From CAYFNF01 sp964344485 (lineage in GTDB: Bacteria; Patescibacteriota; Patescibacteriia; UBA9570; XYC2-FULL-38-9), in contig CAYFNF010000002.1 of assembly GCA_964344485.1 (NCBI GenBank), forward strand, positions 248,001 through 312,000: a stretch of DNA of 64,000 nt, written 5' to 3'. Shown here piece by piece: positions 50,782 to 61,100 of this stretch (positions within the stretch are counted from its first letter, which is position 1; the number at the start of each line of letters is the position of its first letter). Made by a program: the position numbers and the translations under genes. The notes under the pieces were generated by a model, which was not told the DNA's origin, ran no database searches, and saw only the letters and a program-made list of their open reading frames with translations.

Positions 50782-53556
50782 CTACTTTTTCTTTAACTTC
50801 TTCTTCTTAGTAAAGAGGTAGCGTACCACCTTCTTTTTCTTTGTTCGAACAGTAAGCTTGTTCTTTTTGACTACCACTTTTTTAATTGTACCTTTCTTTA
50901 CCTTGAACCGTTTAGAGATCTTCTTTCCAATTGCTCCGTTGGCCTTCAATCGAACTACTGATAACCGTCCTTTCTTCTTGGCATTTTGAGTGGCAATAAT
51001 TGCATATCTTTTCTTGCGCAGCTTCTTTACTTTCACTACCTGCTTTTTTTTCCACTTCTTCTTGCTAAGCTTCTTAGTCCCTTTCTTGTCGCCAGTGAGA
51101 ACATTCATGGTCGCCATTTTATTCCCTGAAGATTTCACTACTACGTAGAATCCGGTTTTTCCAATCTGCTTCACTTTCGTCTTTTTCGTGGAGGTGTCAT
51201 TAGCAAACACATTGATATCCACCTCTCTTGCGTCAGTGTAAGAAACTGTGATATTGCCTTTGGTGCTTCCGACAACTGATTCGAGTATACCTTCAACATC
51301 GGATTCATCATTCGGATCGAGCTCTTCAGTGGTATCTGGAATACCATCACTATCAGCGTCAGGAGCTGACTCATCGGGTTCTGGGGTGCCATCATTGTCT
51401 AAATTGGTAACTGCAACATCATCTGGATCAATTCCGTTGTAATTACTGTCCGAGGATATGGCTGCTCCAAGCACTATCGGATATACAATGTTTCCATCAT
51501 CCTCTTCATCGTCCACTCCAGTCACGGTAACGGTCTGTTCTGTACTCCAATTTGCTGAAGTGAACGTTAATTCTGATGGAGATACTGTTCCCTCGGTAGT
51601 GTCTGAAGATGAAACTGGAATTGACACATCGCTTGTGGGTTCAGCATTGAGTACCACGGTAAACGTAGCAGTACCTCCTGCTTCTGACGTGCTACCAGTG
51701 ATTGAAGACACGGTAATGGCGGTGGTGTCTGAAGTAGTAAAGTTCCAGGTAGTATCATCTGATATCCCTGCATAAGAAAACCCAGCACCGTCATCGAATG
51801 CTGTGGCGTCAACCTGTACATAGTACGATGTCTCTGTCTGTAAATTCTCTGTTGGATTTACTGTAATAGTATCTGTACCAGTTCCCGAGATGTCAGAAGT
51901 GACATCAAACTGTTCTACTTGCGTTCCATCGCTTGTAAATAACGTAACGTATCCACTCTTTGCATCCACATATTGGTTAAACGTCATCACTAAATTCGCA
52001 TCTATTGCTTGCTTAGTGGCGTCGTCAGCTGGTGACAAACTGGTGATATACGGCGCTGCTCCATCATCAGTAGTAAAATTCCAAGTAGTTTTATCGAATA
52101 TTCCATGAAATTCATTATTCACATCATCAACAACTGCGCCTGCGTCAATTTGAATATAGTACTCTGTATTATTGGACAACGTTACTCCCGGATTAACAGT
52201 TATTACCGTTGAACTCGTTTCTGTTACATTGCCTGCAGTGACATCTATAGTCTCAATCACTGCGCCGTGTGAATCAGTAAGATAGATATTTCCACTGTTT
52301 ACTGACACGCTTTCATCAAACGTCATAACTAAGTTGGTGTCAGTTGCAACTCCCTCTGATCCATCCGCTGGTGATAAAGAAGAGATTACTGGGTCAGCTT
52401 CATCAGTATCCTGATACTCAAACGGACCGATATCAATAGTGTTCACCCGAGACTTACCTCTTTGGTCTGTTGACGGAATGGAAACCCCGTTGTTCGCAGT
52501 GGAATCTCCTGTGTTAATCACATCACTCCCTGCAGTAACCGCGCATGTTAAAGTCCCATTTGTAGAATTGTTTTCTGAAACTGCAGATTTTATCGAAAGA
52601 TCACTGAGCGTCCCATCAGTGCCGACCACAGACGTCCCATTCACTCCATCAGCAAAGTACTGAGATCCATCATCTTCTTCTTCCAGACCGATTATGTTAT
52701 TCCCATTATCCACTACAGATCCTGAGAAGCTACTGTACTCTATGTCATACTCACTCTCACTTCCAATGACAACGGAATTCTTGAAATAGTGATCCTCATT
52801 TCCTAGCAAAGTCAATGAATTTCCGTTTGCAATTAATGAATTGGTTAGAGTGAGCTCAACATCGTTTAAAAAGATTGTTGCTTGGTTCCCAGTATTCTCG
52901 AAAAAAGTACTGTTGGTAATTTGAGCAGTGAGATTTGTCCCGCTTGCATACAAAGCACCCACGTAATCACTATTGTTATCATAAAATGTCGACCGTTCAA
53001 TGACCACATCACTGCCAGAGTACACTCCACCAGAATCATTATCACTCTCTCCATCATTATTATAGATAATACTATCTTGTATCGTAAGTAGGCCCCCGGC
53101 ACCAAAATATATCGCTGCGCCCGTAGTTGAAGTCTTTCCGTTTTGGATAGTTAAATCTTCAAACGAAACAGTTTCTCCACTGCCCACGGTGAATACACGT
53201 GTTGTTGAAGAGTCCGGGTCTGAGTGAGATTGAATAATGGTTGTATTTGCACCTGCACCTTGCAGAGTTAAATCCGTGAAGTTGCGATCAATACTGATGT
53301 CATCATTGCTCGTGGTGAATGTATCTGCTGAGATGTTAATTATAACAGTATCAGTAGTAGGATTAGACGCATTTGATATTGCATACTGAATAGATTTCCA
53401 GGCATCGGTTCCTGTCGCGGTCCCATGACTGCCATCGTCTGTTCCTAAAGGATCCACATAATACACTCCTTTTGCAGCTGATGCTGTATCTATACTGAAC
53501 AGTCCGCAACAAAATAGAACAATAACGAACGTGAGAAGGCGTTTTGTATTTTTCAT
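50782..53556 (-). CDS. secreted beta-helix / Big_5 repeat protein with lysine-rich propeller-like C-terminus
   Basis: From the ATG at 53556 the protein has 924 residues with a signal peptide ending ASAAKGVY. Right-handed beta-helix repeats follow (about 25-385; LTIQDSIIYNNDGES, ending STDQRGKSRVNTIDIGPFEY). Two SbsA-type Big_5 domains (SPADGSEGVATDTNLVMTFD and SPADDATKQAIDANLVMTFN), a Calx-beta-like unit, a calcium-type DADSDGIPDTTEELDPNDESD and a C-terminal domain of about 180 residues with dozens of lysines come next. That domain aligns with the end of the 42870 protein. An ATG 15 bases upstream is possible but would lengthen the signal n-region. Confidence 0.78.
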   Translation of the reverse strand: MKNTKRLLTFVIVLFCCGLFSIDTASAAKGVYYVDPLGTDDGSHGTATGTDAWKSIQYAISNASNPTTDTVIINISADTFTTSNDDISIDRNFTDLTLQGAGANTTIIQSHSDPDSSTTRVFTVGSGETVSFEDLTIQNGKTSTTGAAIYFGAGGLLTIQDSIIYNNDGESDNDSGGVYSGSDVVIERSTFYDNNSDYVGALYASGTNLTAQITNSTFFENTGNQATIFLNDVELTLTNSLIANGNSLTLLGNEDHYFKNSVVIGSESEYDIEYSSFSGSVVDNGNNIIGLEEEDDGSQYFADGVNGTSVVGTDGTLSDLSIKSAVSENNSTNGTLTCAVTAGSDVINTGDSTANNGVSIPSTDQRGKSRVNTIDIGPFEYQDTDEADPVISSLSPADGSEGVATDTNLVMTFDESVSVNSGNIYLTDSHGAVIETIDVTAGNVTETSSTVITVNPGVTLSNNTEYYIQIDAGAVVDDVNNEFHGIFDKTTWNFTTDDGAAPYITSLSPADDATKQAIDANLVMTFNQYVDAKSGYVTLFTSDGTQVEQFDVTSDISGTGTDTITVNPTENLQTETSYYVQVDATAFDDGAGFSYAGISDDTTWNFTTSDTTAITVSSITGSTSEAGGTATFTVVLNAEPTSDVSIPVSSSDTTEGTVSPSELTFTSANWSTEQTVTVTGVDDEEDDGNIVYPIVLGAAISSDSNYNGIDPDDVAVTNLDNDGTPEPDESAPDADSDGIPDTTEELDPNDESDVEGILESVVGSTKGNITVSYTDAREVDINVFANDTSTKKTKVKQIGKTGFYVVVKSSGNKMATMNVLTGDKKGTKKLSKKKWKKKQVVKVKKLRKKRYAIIATQNAKKKGRLSVVRLKANGAIGKKISKRFKVKKGTIKKVVVKKNKLTVRTKKKKVVRYLFTKKKKLKKK

Positions 53557-53588
53557 ATTGATATATATCATGATATTTATTCCGTCCT

Positions 53589-53597
53589 ATTATACCA
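53589..53597 (-). promoter_or_regulatory. extended -10 promoter of the 50782 gene
   Basis: The minus strand reads TGGTATAAT, a perfect extended -10, about 33 bases before the ATG at 53556. No clear -35. Confidence 0.5.
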
Positions 53598-53670
53598 CAT
53601 AATAACACTGCTCTCATTGCAATAGAAATCTCACGTTTATTCGCTTTATTCTCTGTGATATACTACACCC

Positions 53671-54663
53671 ATGAAGAGAGCCTTTATTACCCTTGTTTTC
53701 TGCGCTGCTGTTCTTACGCTTAGCGCGCAAGAATCAGCAGTCGCTGCAACGGATCATTCTGTGCCAACAGTTGATAAGATTAGAATTACCAAACAGTACA
53801 ATAAAAAGATTCAGCTGCGATGGAAAAAGATAAAAAAGAGCGGGGTTCGGTTCTATCAGATTAAGACTATTCGTCAGAAAGAAAGTGGGAAGTATAAGCA
53901 GATCAAGAGAAATAAAACCAAAAAAAATGTTAAGAAATACCTGGTGAAGAAACTCTCTCCCGGACGAACATATTTCTTCAAAATACGAGCGTGTAAAACA
54001 AAGAAGAAGTGCGGACCATGGAGTGACCGATATCAAACAAGTACCACCACTCCGGATCCGGTATTAAAAAATCTGATAATCGATATAGAGCCGTACAACG
54101 CGGACACGAATATGGCTGGAGCGTTTGATTTTAACGCATCATATAATGACGAGAAAGTGCTTTATGAATTTGGTGCAGAAGTTGCGGATGGAATGGGCGG
54201 TACTAAAAAGCTTCCAACATTTGAGTATCGAACAGATGATGAAGCTTTAGTTTACTCTCCGGTCAATGGAACTATCAATACATTGACGTATCAGGACTCG
54301 ACCGCTGACTATGAGATGGTAATCGGTAAATATGAAAGTGCAAGCGTCTATGTGAGTATTGATCATGTGAAGAATCTACAGGTTGCAGAGGGTGATAAAG
54401 TCTCTGCAGGAGATGTAATCGGAACTGCTGGTACCTGGGGTGCAAACGTCGGGCGTGTGGAGTTAATGCTATGGTCAGAGAGAGGGTATGAATGCCCATT
54501 TAATTATTTTGATGAAGATTTGCAGCAAGAATTCGAAAATAAAGTATGGCAGCTCTTTGAGGATTGGGAGACGTTTAAATACGACGATACAATATACGAT
54601 GAATCGAGTATGACGTACGCTGCGGGCTGTCCGTATGAAACGCTGACAGACGACGAATTGTAA
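53671..54663 (+). CDS. secreted protein: lysine-rich FN3-like module plus degenerate M23-like domain
   Basis: The 330-residue protein has a signal peptide (ending SAVAATDHS) and a basic FN3-like module at about 30-125 (KIQLRWKKIKKSGVRFYQIKTI, then RTYFFKIRACKTKKKCGPW). The second half looks like a lysostaphin-fold M23 peptidase: YSPVNGTINTLTY, VYVSIDHVKNLQVAEGDKVSAGDVIGTAGTWG. The metal-binding HxH strand reads VELML, so catalysis is unlikely. It ends with a CPFNYFDEDLQQEF segment shared with the next gene, 5 bases downstream. Confidence 0.65.
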   Translation: MKRAFITLVFCAAVLTLSAQESAVAATDHSVPTVDKIRITKQYNKKIQLRWKKIKKSGVRFYQIKTIRQKESGKYKQIKRNKTKKNVKKYLVKKLSPGRTYFFKIRACKTKKKCGPWSDRYQTSTTTPDPVLKNLIIDIEPYNADTNMAGAFDFNASYNDEKVLYEFGAEVADGMGGTKKLPTFEYRTDDEALVYSPVNGTINTLTYQDSTADYEMVIGKYESASVYVSIDHVKNLQVAEGDKVSAGDVIGTAGTWGANVGRVELMLWSERGYECPFNYFDEDLQQEFENKVWQLFEDWETFKYDDTIYDESSMTYAAGCPYETLTDDEL

Positions 54664-54668
54664 TATCT

Positions 54669-56096
54669 ATGCGTTTTCAACACTCTCAATATATCAAGCG
54701 CTGGAGTCTGTTGCTTCCAGTGCTGTTTTTATGTTTTTTCGTACATAGCGCTGAAGCTAAAAAGCCCATTTCGCTAAAATTGGATTCTTCTTCGATTGTG
54801 CGTGGTGAATATATACAACTATCAGGAAGAGTCCTTCCGCGAAAAAAAGGAAAACGTGTGAAAGTGTACCGAAAGCAATCGATCGACAAAAAATACAAAT
54901 TTGTTGCTACTGTAAAAACAAAAAAGCGCGGAACGTACTCCTACCGTACCAAACCAAAGCGAGATATGTACTATGTGACGCGGTTTAAGCAGCACGGAGA
55001 GTGGGTAAAGAGCAAAAGGCGGAAGCTGAATGTGTGGCAGTACACCAAATGCGGCAATACTAATACATGGTATAGTGTTGCGCCGGTGGATATTGAATTC
55101 TTAGCTCATATTGTTCCATTGGGAAATCTCAATCCCTCAGGTCATACATTCCCGACCCAGCATACGTATTTGAGTGTGAATCATGATCCTGATAATACAG
55201 GCCTAGCTGCTCCGTACAGCAATGCGGTCTATGCTCCGGGTGATATCTGGGTTACTGATGTTACGAGCAGCAACAATACGACACAAGGAATATCTGACTA
55301 TAGTATTACTTTCCGACCGTGTATTAAAGTGTCGGGTTATTACTATCACATTGATGAGTTCTCTTCGAAATTGAAAAAAGCTATAAATAAAGCAAAGGAT
55401 CCAAACTGTTATGAGTATTCCACTGGTGGTAATGACTATACTCACTGTACCTATAGTGTTCGTAAGAAATTCTCGGCTGGTGAAGTACTAGGGTATGTAG
55501 GTGGAGATAGTAGCACCAGCACGTTTGATTTCGGTACGTATGATATGCGCACGGATGAACTTGACTTTGTAAATAAGGATCGTAAATACGAAAGCCAACT
55601 ACATATTGTCTGTCCGTATAACTACTACTCTGAGCCTGCGAAGAGTGAATTGAAATCGCTTTTAGGTAGCACAGGTGCTCTTCGAACAGAAAAGCCAATT
55701 TGCGGAGAGGTAGAACAAGACGAGCCTGGAACTGCTCAGGGTAACTGGTACTTACCAGGCTCTGATCCGAATTCATCATCCGAAGACCAGCACCTTGCTC
55801 TAGTACATGATAATATCGATCCAACACAAGGAACATTCTCTGTCGGAACTTCGCTAGATGATATTGATTCAGCAACGTATCCGTTCACTCCAGTAGACAG
55901 CGGCGTAGTAAATAGAGACTTCGACCAAGTGACCGCTGATGGCAATACCTATTGCTACGAGATTTTTTACGACACCATGGCAATACTTATCACCATGCCG
56001 AATAGCGAAACCTTGCGTATTGAAAAACGCCCAGATGTAACCAACTGCGATAGTGATTGGGAAATGTCAAAAAACTACACCAAGTTTATACGATAA
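54669..56096 (+). CDS. secreted protein: basic N-terminal module plus degenerate M23-like domain
   Basis: The 475-residue protein has a signal peptide (ending VHSAEAKKP). An N-terminal beta-sandwich of about 100 residues is highly basic (LPRKKGKRVKVYRKQSIDKK). A cysteine-containing domain shows the M23 outline: NAVYAPGDIWVTDV, SGYYYHIDEFS, FSAGEVLGYVGGDSSTSTFDFGTYD, then CPYNYYSEPAKSELKSLLG as in the preceding gene. The zinc ligands are not conserved. A C-terminal domain of about 140 residues (WYLPGSDPNSSSEDQHLALV onward) is extra. The two genes form a plus-strand operon of paralogues. Confidence 0.62.
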   Translation: MRFQHSQYIKRWSLLLPVLFLCFFVHSAEAKKPISLKLDSSSIVRGEYIQLSGRVLPRKKGKRVKVYRKQSIDKKYKFVATVKTKKRGTYSYRTKPKRDMYYVTRFKQHGEWVKSKRRKLNVWQYTKCGNTNTWYSVAPVDIEFLAHIVPLGNLNPSGHTFPTQHTYLSVNHDPDNTGLAAPYSNAVYAPGDIWVTDVTSSNNTTQGISDYSITFRPCIKVSGYYYHIDEFSSKLKKAINKAKDPNCYEYSTGGNDYTHCTYSVRKKFSAGEVLGYVGGDSSTSTFDFGTYDMRTDELDFVNKDRKYESQLHIVCPYNYYSEPAKSELKSLLGSTGALRTEKPICGEVEQDEPGTAQGNWYLPGSDPNSSSEDQHLALVHDNIDPTQGTFSVGTSLDDIDSATYPFTPVDSGVVNRDFDQVTADGNTYCYEIFYDTMAILITMPNSETLRIEKRPDVTNCDSDWEMSKNYTKFIR

Positions 56097-56144
56097 AAAT
56101 ACATGGCGTTGCCATGTGTTCTCGATTAATACAAGAAATAACTA

Positions 56145-56555
56145 CTACTTCTGTTGAAGCCATTTAAATGCCTCTTCTTCAGTGGAAAAGTGCCTGCCGT
56201 TTTTTACTTTAGTTACACTCATCACCATATTTACCACTGTTCGCATAAACACATTGCCTCCGAAGAATGATAACTTCTGTGGATCTATCTCGCTCATGAG
56301 ATCAGAGAAGATTTTTCTTGCTCCACTATCTACCTTATTATTATCCGACACATCTACCAGCCAGTCTATTTGTCCGTGCTCCTGCATAACCTGTTTAACT
56401 AACTCACTCTCTTGAATTGCTGCTTGTTCATCAAAATCACCTGCTGCAATGACTCTTCCGATATTATTCTCGTTGTCATACCATACTTTGATTTTCGCAT
56501 TTTGCACCTCTATCCAATCTTCAGGTGCATTTGATGGTTGTTTCAGGGTTGCCAT
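56145..56555 (-). CDS. SpoIIAA-like STAS domain protein
   Basis: The 136-residue cytosolic protein has alternating strands and helices with VWYDNENNIGRVIAAGDFDEQAA, IDWLVDVSDNNKVDSGARKIFSDL and FFGGNVFMRTVVNMVM, and ends TEEEAFKWLQQK, which matches STAS/SpoIIAA-like proteins. The conserved serine of anti-sigma antagonists is not obvious. It may sense or scaffold. It is monocistronic with its own extended -10 promoter. Confidence 0.7.
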   Translation of the reverse strand: MATLKQPSNAPEDWIEVQNAKIKVWYDNENNIGRVIAAGDFDEQAAIQESELVKQVMQEHGQIDWLVDVSDNNKVDSGARKIFSDLMSEIDPQKLSFFGGNVFMRTVVNMVMSVTKVKNGRHFSTEEEAFKWLQQK

Positions 56556-56580
56556 AGGATTATATTAATATTCTACCTAT

Positions 56581-56589
56581 ATTATAGCA
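56581..56589 (-). promoter_or_regulatory. extended -10 promoter of the STAS-like gene
   Basis: The minus strand reads TGCTATAAT about 26 bases before the ATG at 56555. This is the same extended -10 as upstream of purB. Confidence 0.45.
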
Positions 56590-56672
56590 CTTTTTTCGCT
56601 AGCATGTGGAAAAACCTGCTGCTACGTCTACGAGTAAGATGCTACGAAGTGAAAATGGGAGATGTTCGAAAA

Positions 56673-58112
56673 CTATTGCTCATAGGGCCCGATGTCAATT
56701 TCATCCGACTGTGGTCGGACGTGTCCTATACGATCAAATCGTGGTGTATTACTGCTGCTCATCCCTGCATCAACAGCTGGACTGTTGGCCTTTACGCGAT
56801 AATTGTGTTTACGTAAACTTTTAAAGTGAGGATTGCTAGTTAGCACTCCGGATGCAAACTCGTGTTTGTTCAGCTCCGAACTTGAAGTATAGCGCTTGTC
56901 ATATTCTAGGAAACCATTATCCAAATTTGAAAAAATGGAATTTCGAATAGTCAGATCTGCGCTGTCACGAACGTACACAGGGCCAGGATGGTTGTGAAAG
57001 ATAGTATTCATGATCTCGAGTGATATGTCCTGACCTGGAACATCATATCCTACTGTCATTGCGTATGCAGAGCCTCCGTCTCTATGTAAATGCCGTGTAA
57101 CGGAGCAGTTTATTAAGCGATACTCCCCTGCGTCCATGACCACTGCTGCATCAGCGCCAGTATTATCTACTATAGTATTAATAGCTTCCCCGCCTTGCCA
57201 GAACTTCAATCCATTGCGTCCGACATTTCGAATAGTGCTGTTCACTACAGCAACTCGGGTTGCTTTAAAGTCCATTCCATCGCTCGAGAACTTACGTACT
57301 AGTGTTCGATGTACTAGTACATTGTCAGATTGCACAAATGCGATTCCATCCGCTCCAGAGTTCTGCCCTGCAACGTTAGTGCCGTTAATCTTCACCTTGC
57401 TTAAGAACACATTCTTTGCACATGGATATGATTCATCGCCGCACGTCACACCCATAAGTGACGCGTCTTTTATTGTCACATTGTGTAATCGAAAACCATC
57501 GATTAGATACTCTGTATGAGTAGGATAGTTATTCACTACACCTTCATCAGCTCCGTTGATGGTAACGTCTCTGATCTCAATGTTACGCTGAGTGTCTGGA
57601 TCCCCAAATACAATTCCTGCTCGGTCAAACCCTTTGATTCGTAGACCATCAATAACCACATCGTGGATCGGGCCATCGAGTTCTAGTGCAATTGCATGGT
57701 CCCATTCAGAACTGGCTGGATTCTTTGGTCGTATTCGAACCTTTCCACCTTTCTTCCCGCGAGACCGTTTTATCACTATGTTGGATTTATCAATATTCAA
57801 TCGATCTGTGCGGTAGGTGCCCTGCTGAATAGTGATAACATCCCCGGATTGCGCTGCGTCTATAGCTGCTTGAATTGTTTTGAATGGTTTGGCGGCATTA
57901 CCTCGCTCGGCTGTGCTGTTATCTCCTTTTGTAGAAACAATAAGTCGCGTTCCCGTATATGGACGCTTGGTCAATTCAGGTAAATTTTTTAAAGAAACCT
58001 GCGTAACCGTGTCATGCATTTTCTCAGTTGGTACAGATGCAGCGAAACTAACAAACGGGGAAAAAATAATGCTGATGCCAGTAATGAATAGAATTATTAC
58101 AGATTGTTTCAT
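56673..58112 (-). CDS. secreted right-handed parallel beta-helix protein
   Basis: The 479-residue protein has a signal peptide (ending VSFAASVP). AAKPFKTIQAAIDAAQSGDVITIQQGTYR is the classic DUF1565/pectate-lyase-like entry. Beta-helix coils follow (IEIRDVTINGADEGVV, FLSKVKINGTNVAG, VAVVNSTIRNVGRNGLKF, LTIRNSIFSNL), and DAGMSSSNTPRFDRIGHVRPQSDEIDIGPYEQ is the C-terminal cap of choice-of-anchor Q proteins. It lacks the lysine-rich tail found in its beta-helix paralogues. Possible polysaccharide-binding or -cleaving protein. Confidence 0.78.
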   Translation of the reverse strand: MKQSVIILFITGISIIFSPFVSFAASVPTEKMHDTVTQVSLKNLPELTKRPYTGTRLIVSTKGDNSTAERGNAAKPFKTIQAAIDAAQSGDVITIQQGTYRTDRLNIDKSNIVIKRSRGKKGGKVRIRPKNPASSEWDHAIALELDGPIHDVVIDGLRIKGFDRAGIVFGDPDTQRNIEIRDVTINGADEGVVNNYPTHTEYLIDGFRLHNVTIKDASLMGVTCGDESYPCAKNVFLSKVKINGTNVAGQNSGADGIAFVQSDNVLVHRTLVRKFSSDGMDFKATRVAVVNSTIRNVGRNGLKFWQGGEAINTIVDNTGADAAVVMDAGEYRLINCSVTRHLHRDGGSAYAMTVGYDVPGQDISLEIMNTIFHNHPGPVYVRDSADLTIRNSIFSNLDNGFLEYDKRYTSSSELNKHEFASGVLTSNPHFKSLRKHNYRVKANSPAVDAGMSSSNTPRFDRIGHVRPQSDEIDIGPYEQ

Positions 58113-58147
58113 ATTTACTGCGAAGTATGTCAGGATTGAATGATTCT

Positions 58148-61100
58148 TTATTGCCTAATGCGCTTTACTTTACTCCAAGCTCCGAGAGTGTTCTTATTAT
58201 ACTTAGCACGAACGCGCACTTTGTATCTCTTATCATCTGCTAGACTGCTCAACGATTTCTTCTTCTTAGTGGTTTTTAACAATCTTAGTTTCTTACCTTT
58301 TAGATTCATCACTTTTACTTGATAAGTAATTCCTTTACCGCGTACTTTTTTCCATCTTAGCATCTGAGTGCCAGAATTATATTTTACATTCTTAACTTTG
58401 CCTGGCTTTGTGCGCGCATTAACTGGTTCTGACCAATCGCCTAACTCGTCTGTGGCGCTGACTGCGCGCACTTTAATAGTATAGGCTTGGTTAGTCAGTA
58501 AACGTTTGGCAGGAATTTTCTTCTTATGAGCAGTAATTCCTTTGAAGGTTTTTACCAAAGCACCATTTTTCTTTTTTAATTGTACTCGATAGGTTTCCGC
58601 ACCAGCAGCTTCGTCCCATTTGACTGTTAATGATTTTGCTCCGCGTTTTTTCTTTGGTATACGAACGTTCTCTACTTGCCCTATTTCGTCCATGTCATCT
58701 CCTATCACATCATCGCTTTGCTCATCACTAGCAATCGTATTTGCGTTATACAACAAATTGAATTGAGTTAAGTGATCAACTGCAAGTGTGACTTGATTAT
58801 TTTCAACGTCTACGGCTGCACCGTCAACTGGTGTCCAACTCCCAGCTGCTTCATCAAAGAATTCTGGTAACAAATCAGTCTCAGCAACACCAAGTGCATC
58901 TAGATCATCATCCTCATAACTAAAGGTCATGGAGATATCGCTCTTTAGTTCATTAATTGGTCGACCATCAGCATCATAAGCTTCTATAGACCATGGAATT
59001 CCGAAATTCATATTAGCATCATCTTTCATGATGTCTGTAGCTTCTGGTGTGAAGGTCATAGTTACACTTCCATCAGTTGTAATTGAATTTGCTGGTACAT
59101 TAACCTGCGTATCACCCAATACAAACGTTCTGGCTGTATTTGCATCGAAGGTTTCGGAGGCAGCAGTCTCTACATCAAAGCTATTTGCTTCTGTTTCTAT
59201 TGTAGCAGTAGCAGTAGCTTCAGCACTTACTGCTACTTGTTCGGTTTCAGCTGCCACATAAGAGCTATCAGTGTCCTTAGTATCACAAGATACGTTCCAG
59301 TCTTCACTAACTTCAGAGCTGACACTTAAAGACACTGTACCATCCATATCAGTATCAACTGCACCAACTTTGGCAGTGCTATCCTCGGCCCATGCTACGC
59401 AATGCGCATCTGTTGCAGTTACATCTTCTGGAGTTTCATAAGACACCTCAATAGTCGAGTCCGGCTCAAAGTATATGAATGTCACATCAGTGCCTGGTTC
59501 AACACTCGCTTGTGAAGCTGGCGCAATATATGAATCGTTATCGTTTGTTCCGGTTGAACAGTCATAAGACAGTTCTACATCTCCGTCTTGTCCGATAACA
59601 GGAACAGACACCGCTCCCAAAGCATCAGCGTAAGCACCGCTATGAATAACTCGACCACCATCAATATCTTCTTTTTCTTCAGGTACGTATGTACACTCAA
59701 CCCAAGCGTACGGCAGAACCGTGCTACCGTCTGGTTCATAAACTGTCGCGTCGATAGTTGTGTCAGATTTATATACAGCCACTTCTACATCAGCTGTTGT
59801 CTGGCTCGCAGTAGCTGTGGCGGTTGTAGAGATATCAACACCAGATAAATCTAACAGATTTGGGCCAGTTGCCGAGACAAGATAATCGCCAGCTGGTACG
59901 CTGGCGCTCCAGGTACCATCATCTTCAATATCTGCTTCGACAACTAGATTATTCTCACCTTGCAGTTGCACTTGAAATAGATCGTCCTCATCAGAATCAC
60001 CATATGTATCTTCATCCTCATCAGCTGCATTGGTAATAGCTGTTCCGCTCTGATCTGCTAATGTTCCAGAAATAGTTGCATCATGTGCAACCAGGGTCAT
60101 GGTCAAAATTTCAGTTTCACCTTCATCAACTACAACAGGGTCAGATGCAGTCAGAGAATAACCACTTTCTGCTGGCGCAGAACCAGTACATATATACGTT
60201 CCTGCTGGCGCTTTCAATGAAGCAGCGCCAAATTCAGCATCTTCGCCATACCCTTTTTGTTGTGCATCATCATAGCACTGGACATATGAGGATAGATTGC
60301 CGGCTTGTGTTCCGTCTGGGTAAAGCACTGACACATCTATTCTCGAAGTAATTTTGGTCATTACAAAGTCTACCTCTGCGTCTTCACCATCAGCAAGAGT
60401 AACTTCAACTGTGTCTTTATCAGGATAGTAATCTCCATTAGGGTCGAAAGCCTTGATATAATAAGCACCTGCTTGTGCTTCTGATCCTCCGGACCCGTCT
60501 GAATCAGGCATAATGTCTATTGATCTAAACTCTCCACCAGATGCTCGCCAGACATGTGCTCTCATTCTAGTTAAAGGATCTTCATTCGTGTCAGTAACAT
60601 TGGCAATCACATTTGACTGCTCAAAAATCGCTTCGAGTGCTCCTAAATCATTAGCTCCCTTACTAATGTCAAAAACCGTATCCACAGGTATTTGATAGAA
60701 CACAACATCAGATCCAGGTTCTTCGGCCATTGGTAATAGATCTATATTATACTGTCCTGGCTCAAGATATACAGTAAACTCTCCACTTTCGTTCATCCAA
60801 CCACGGTAGATATTTGTTACTGAATAGAAATCGATATATCCTTCTACTGGCGTACCTTCATAAGAGACTGTACCTGTGGCTGATGCTGTAGCTGGCGTAA
60901 CAATAATAGTAATATCTTTTGTCTCGGCCTCACCATTCTCAAGATCAAATCCTATTTGTGGTGCTTGGCCTTGATAAGACCAGCCACCACACTCTGTTGT
61001 ATCAGCATCACCGATACAGTTATCTAGTGAAAATGTATACGGTGCATTATCAGGGTCGACAGTTAAAGTGAAATCTCCATCTATATCTGAATTTACCTCA

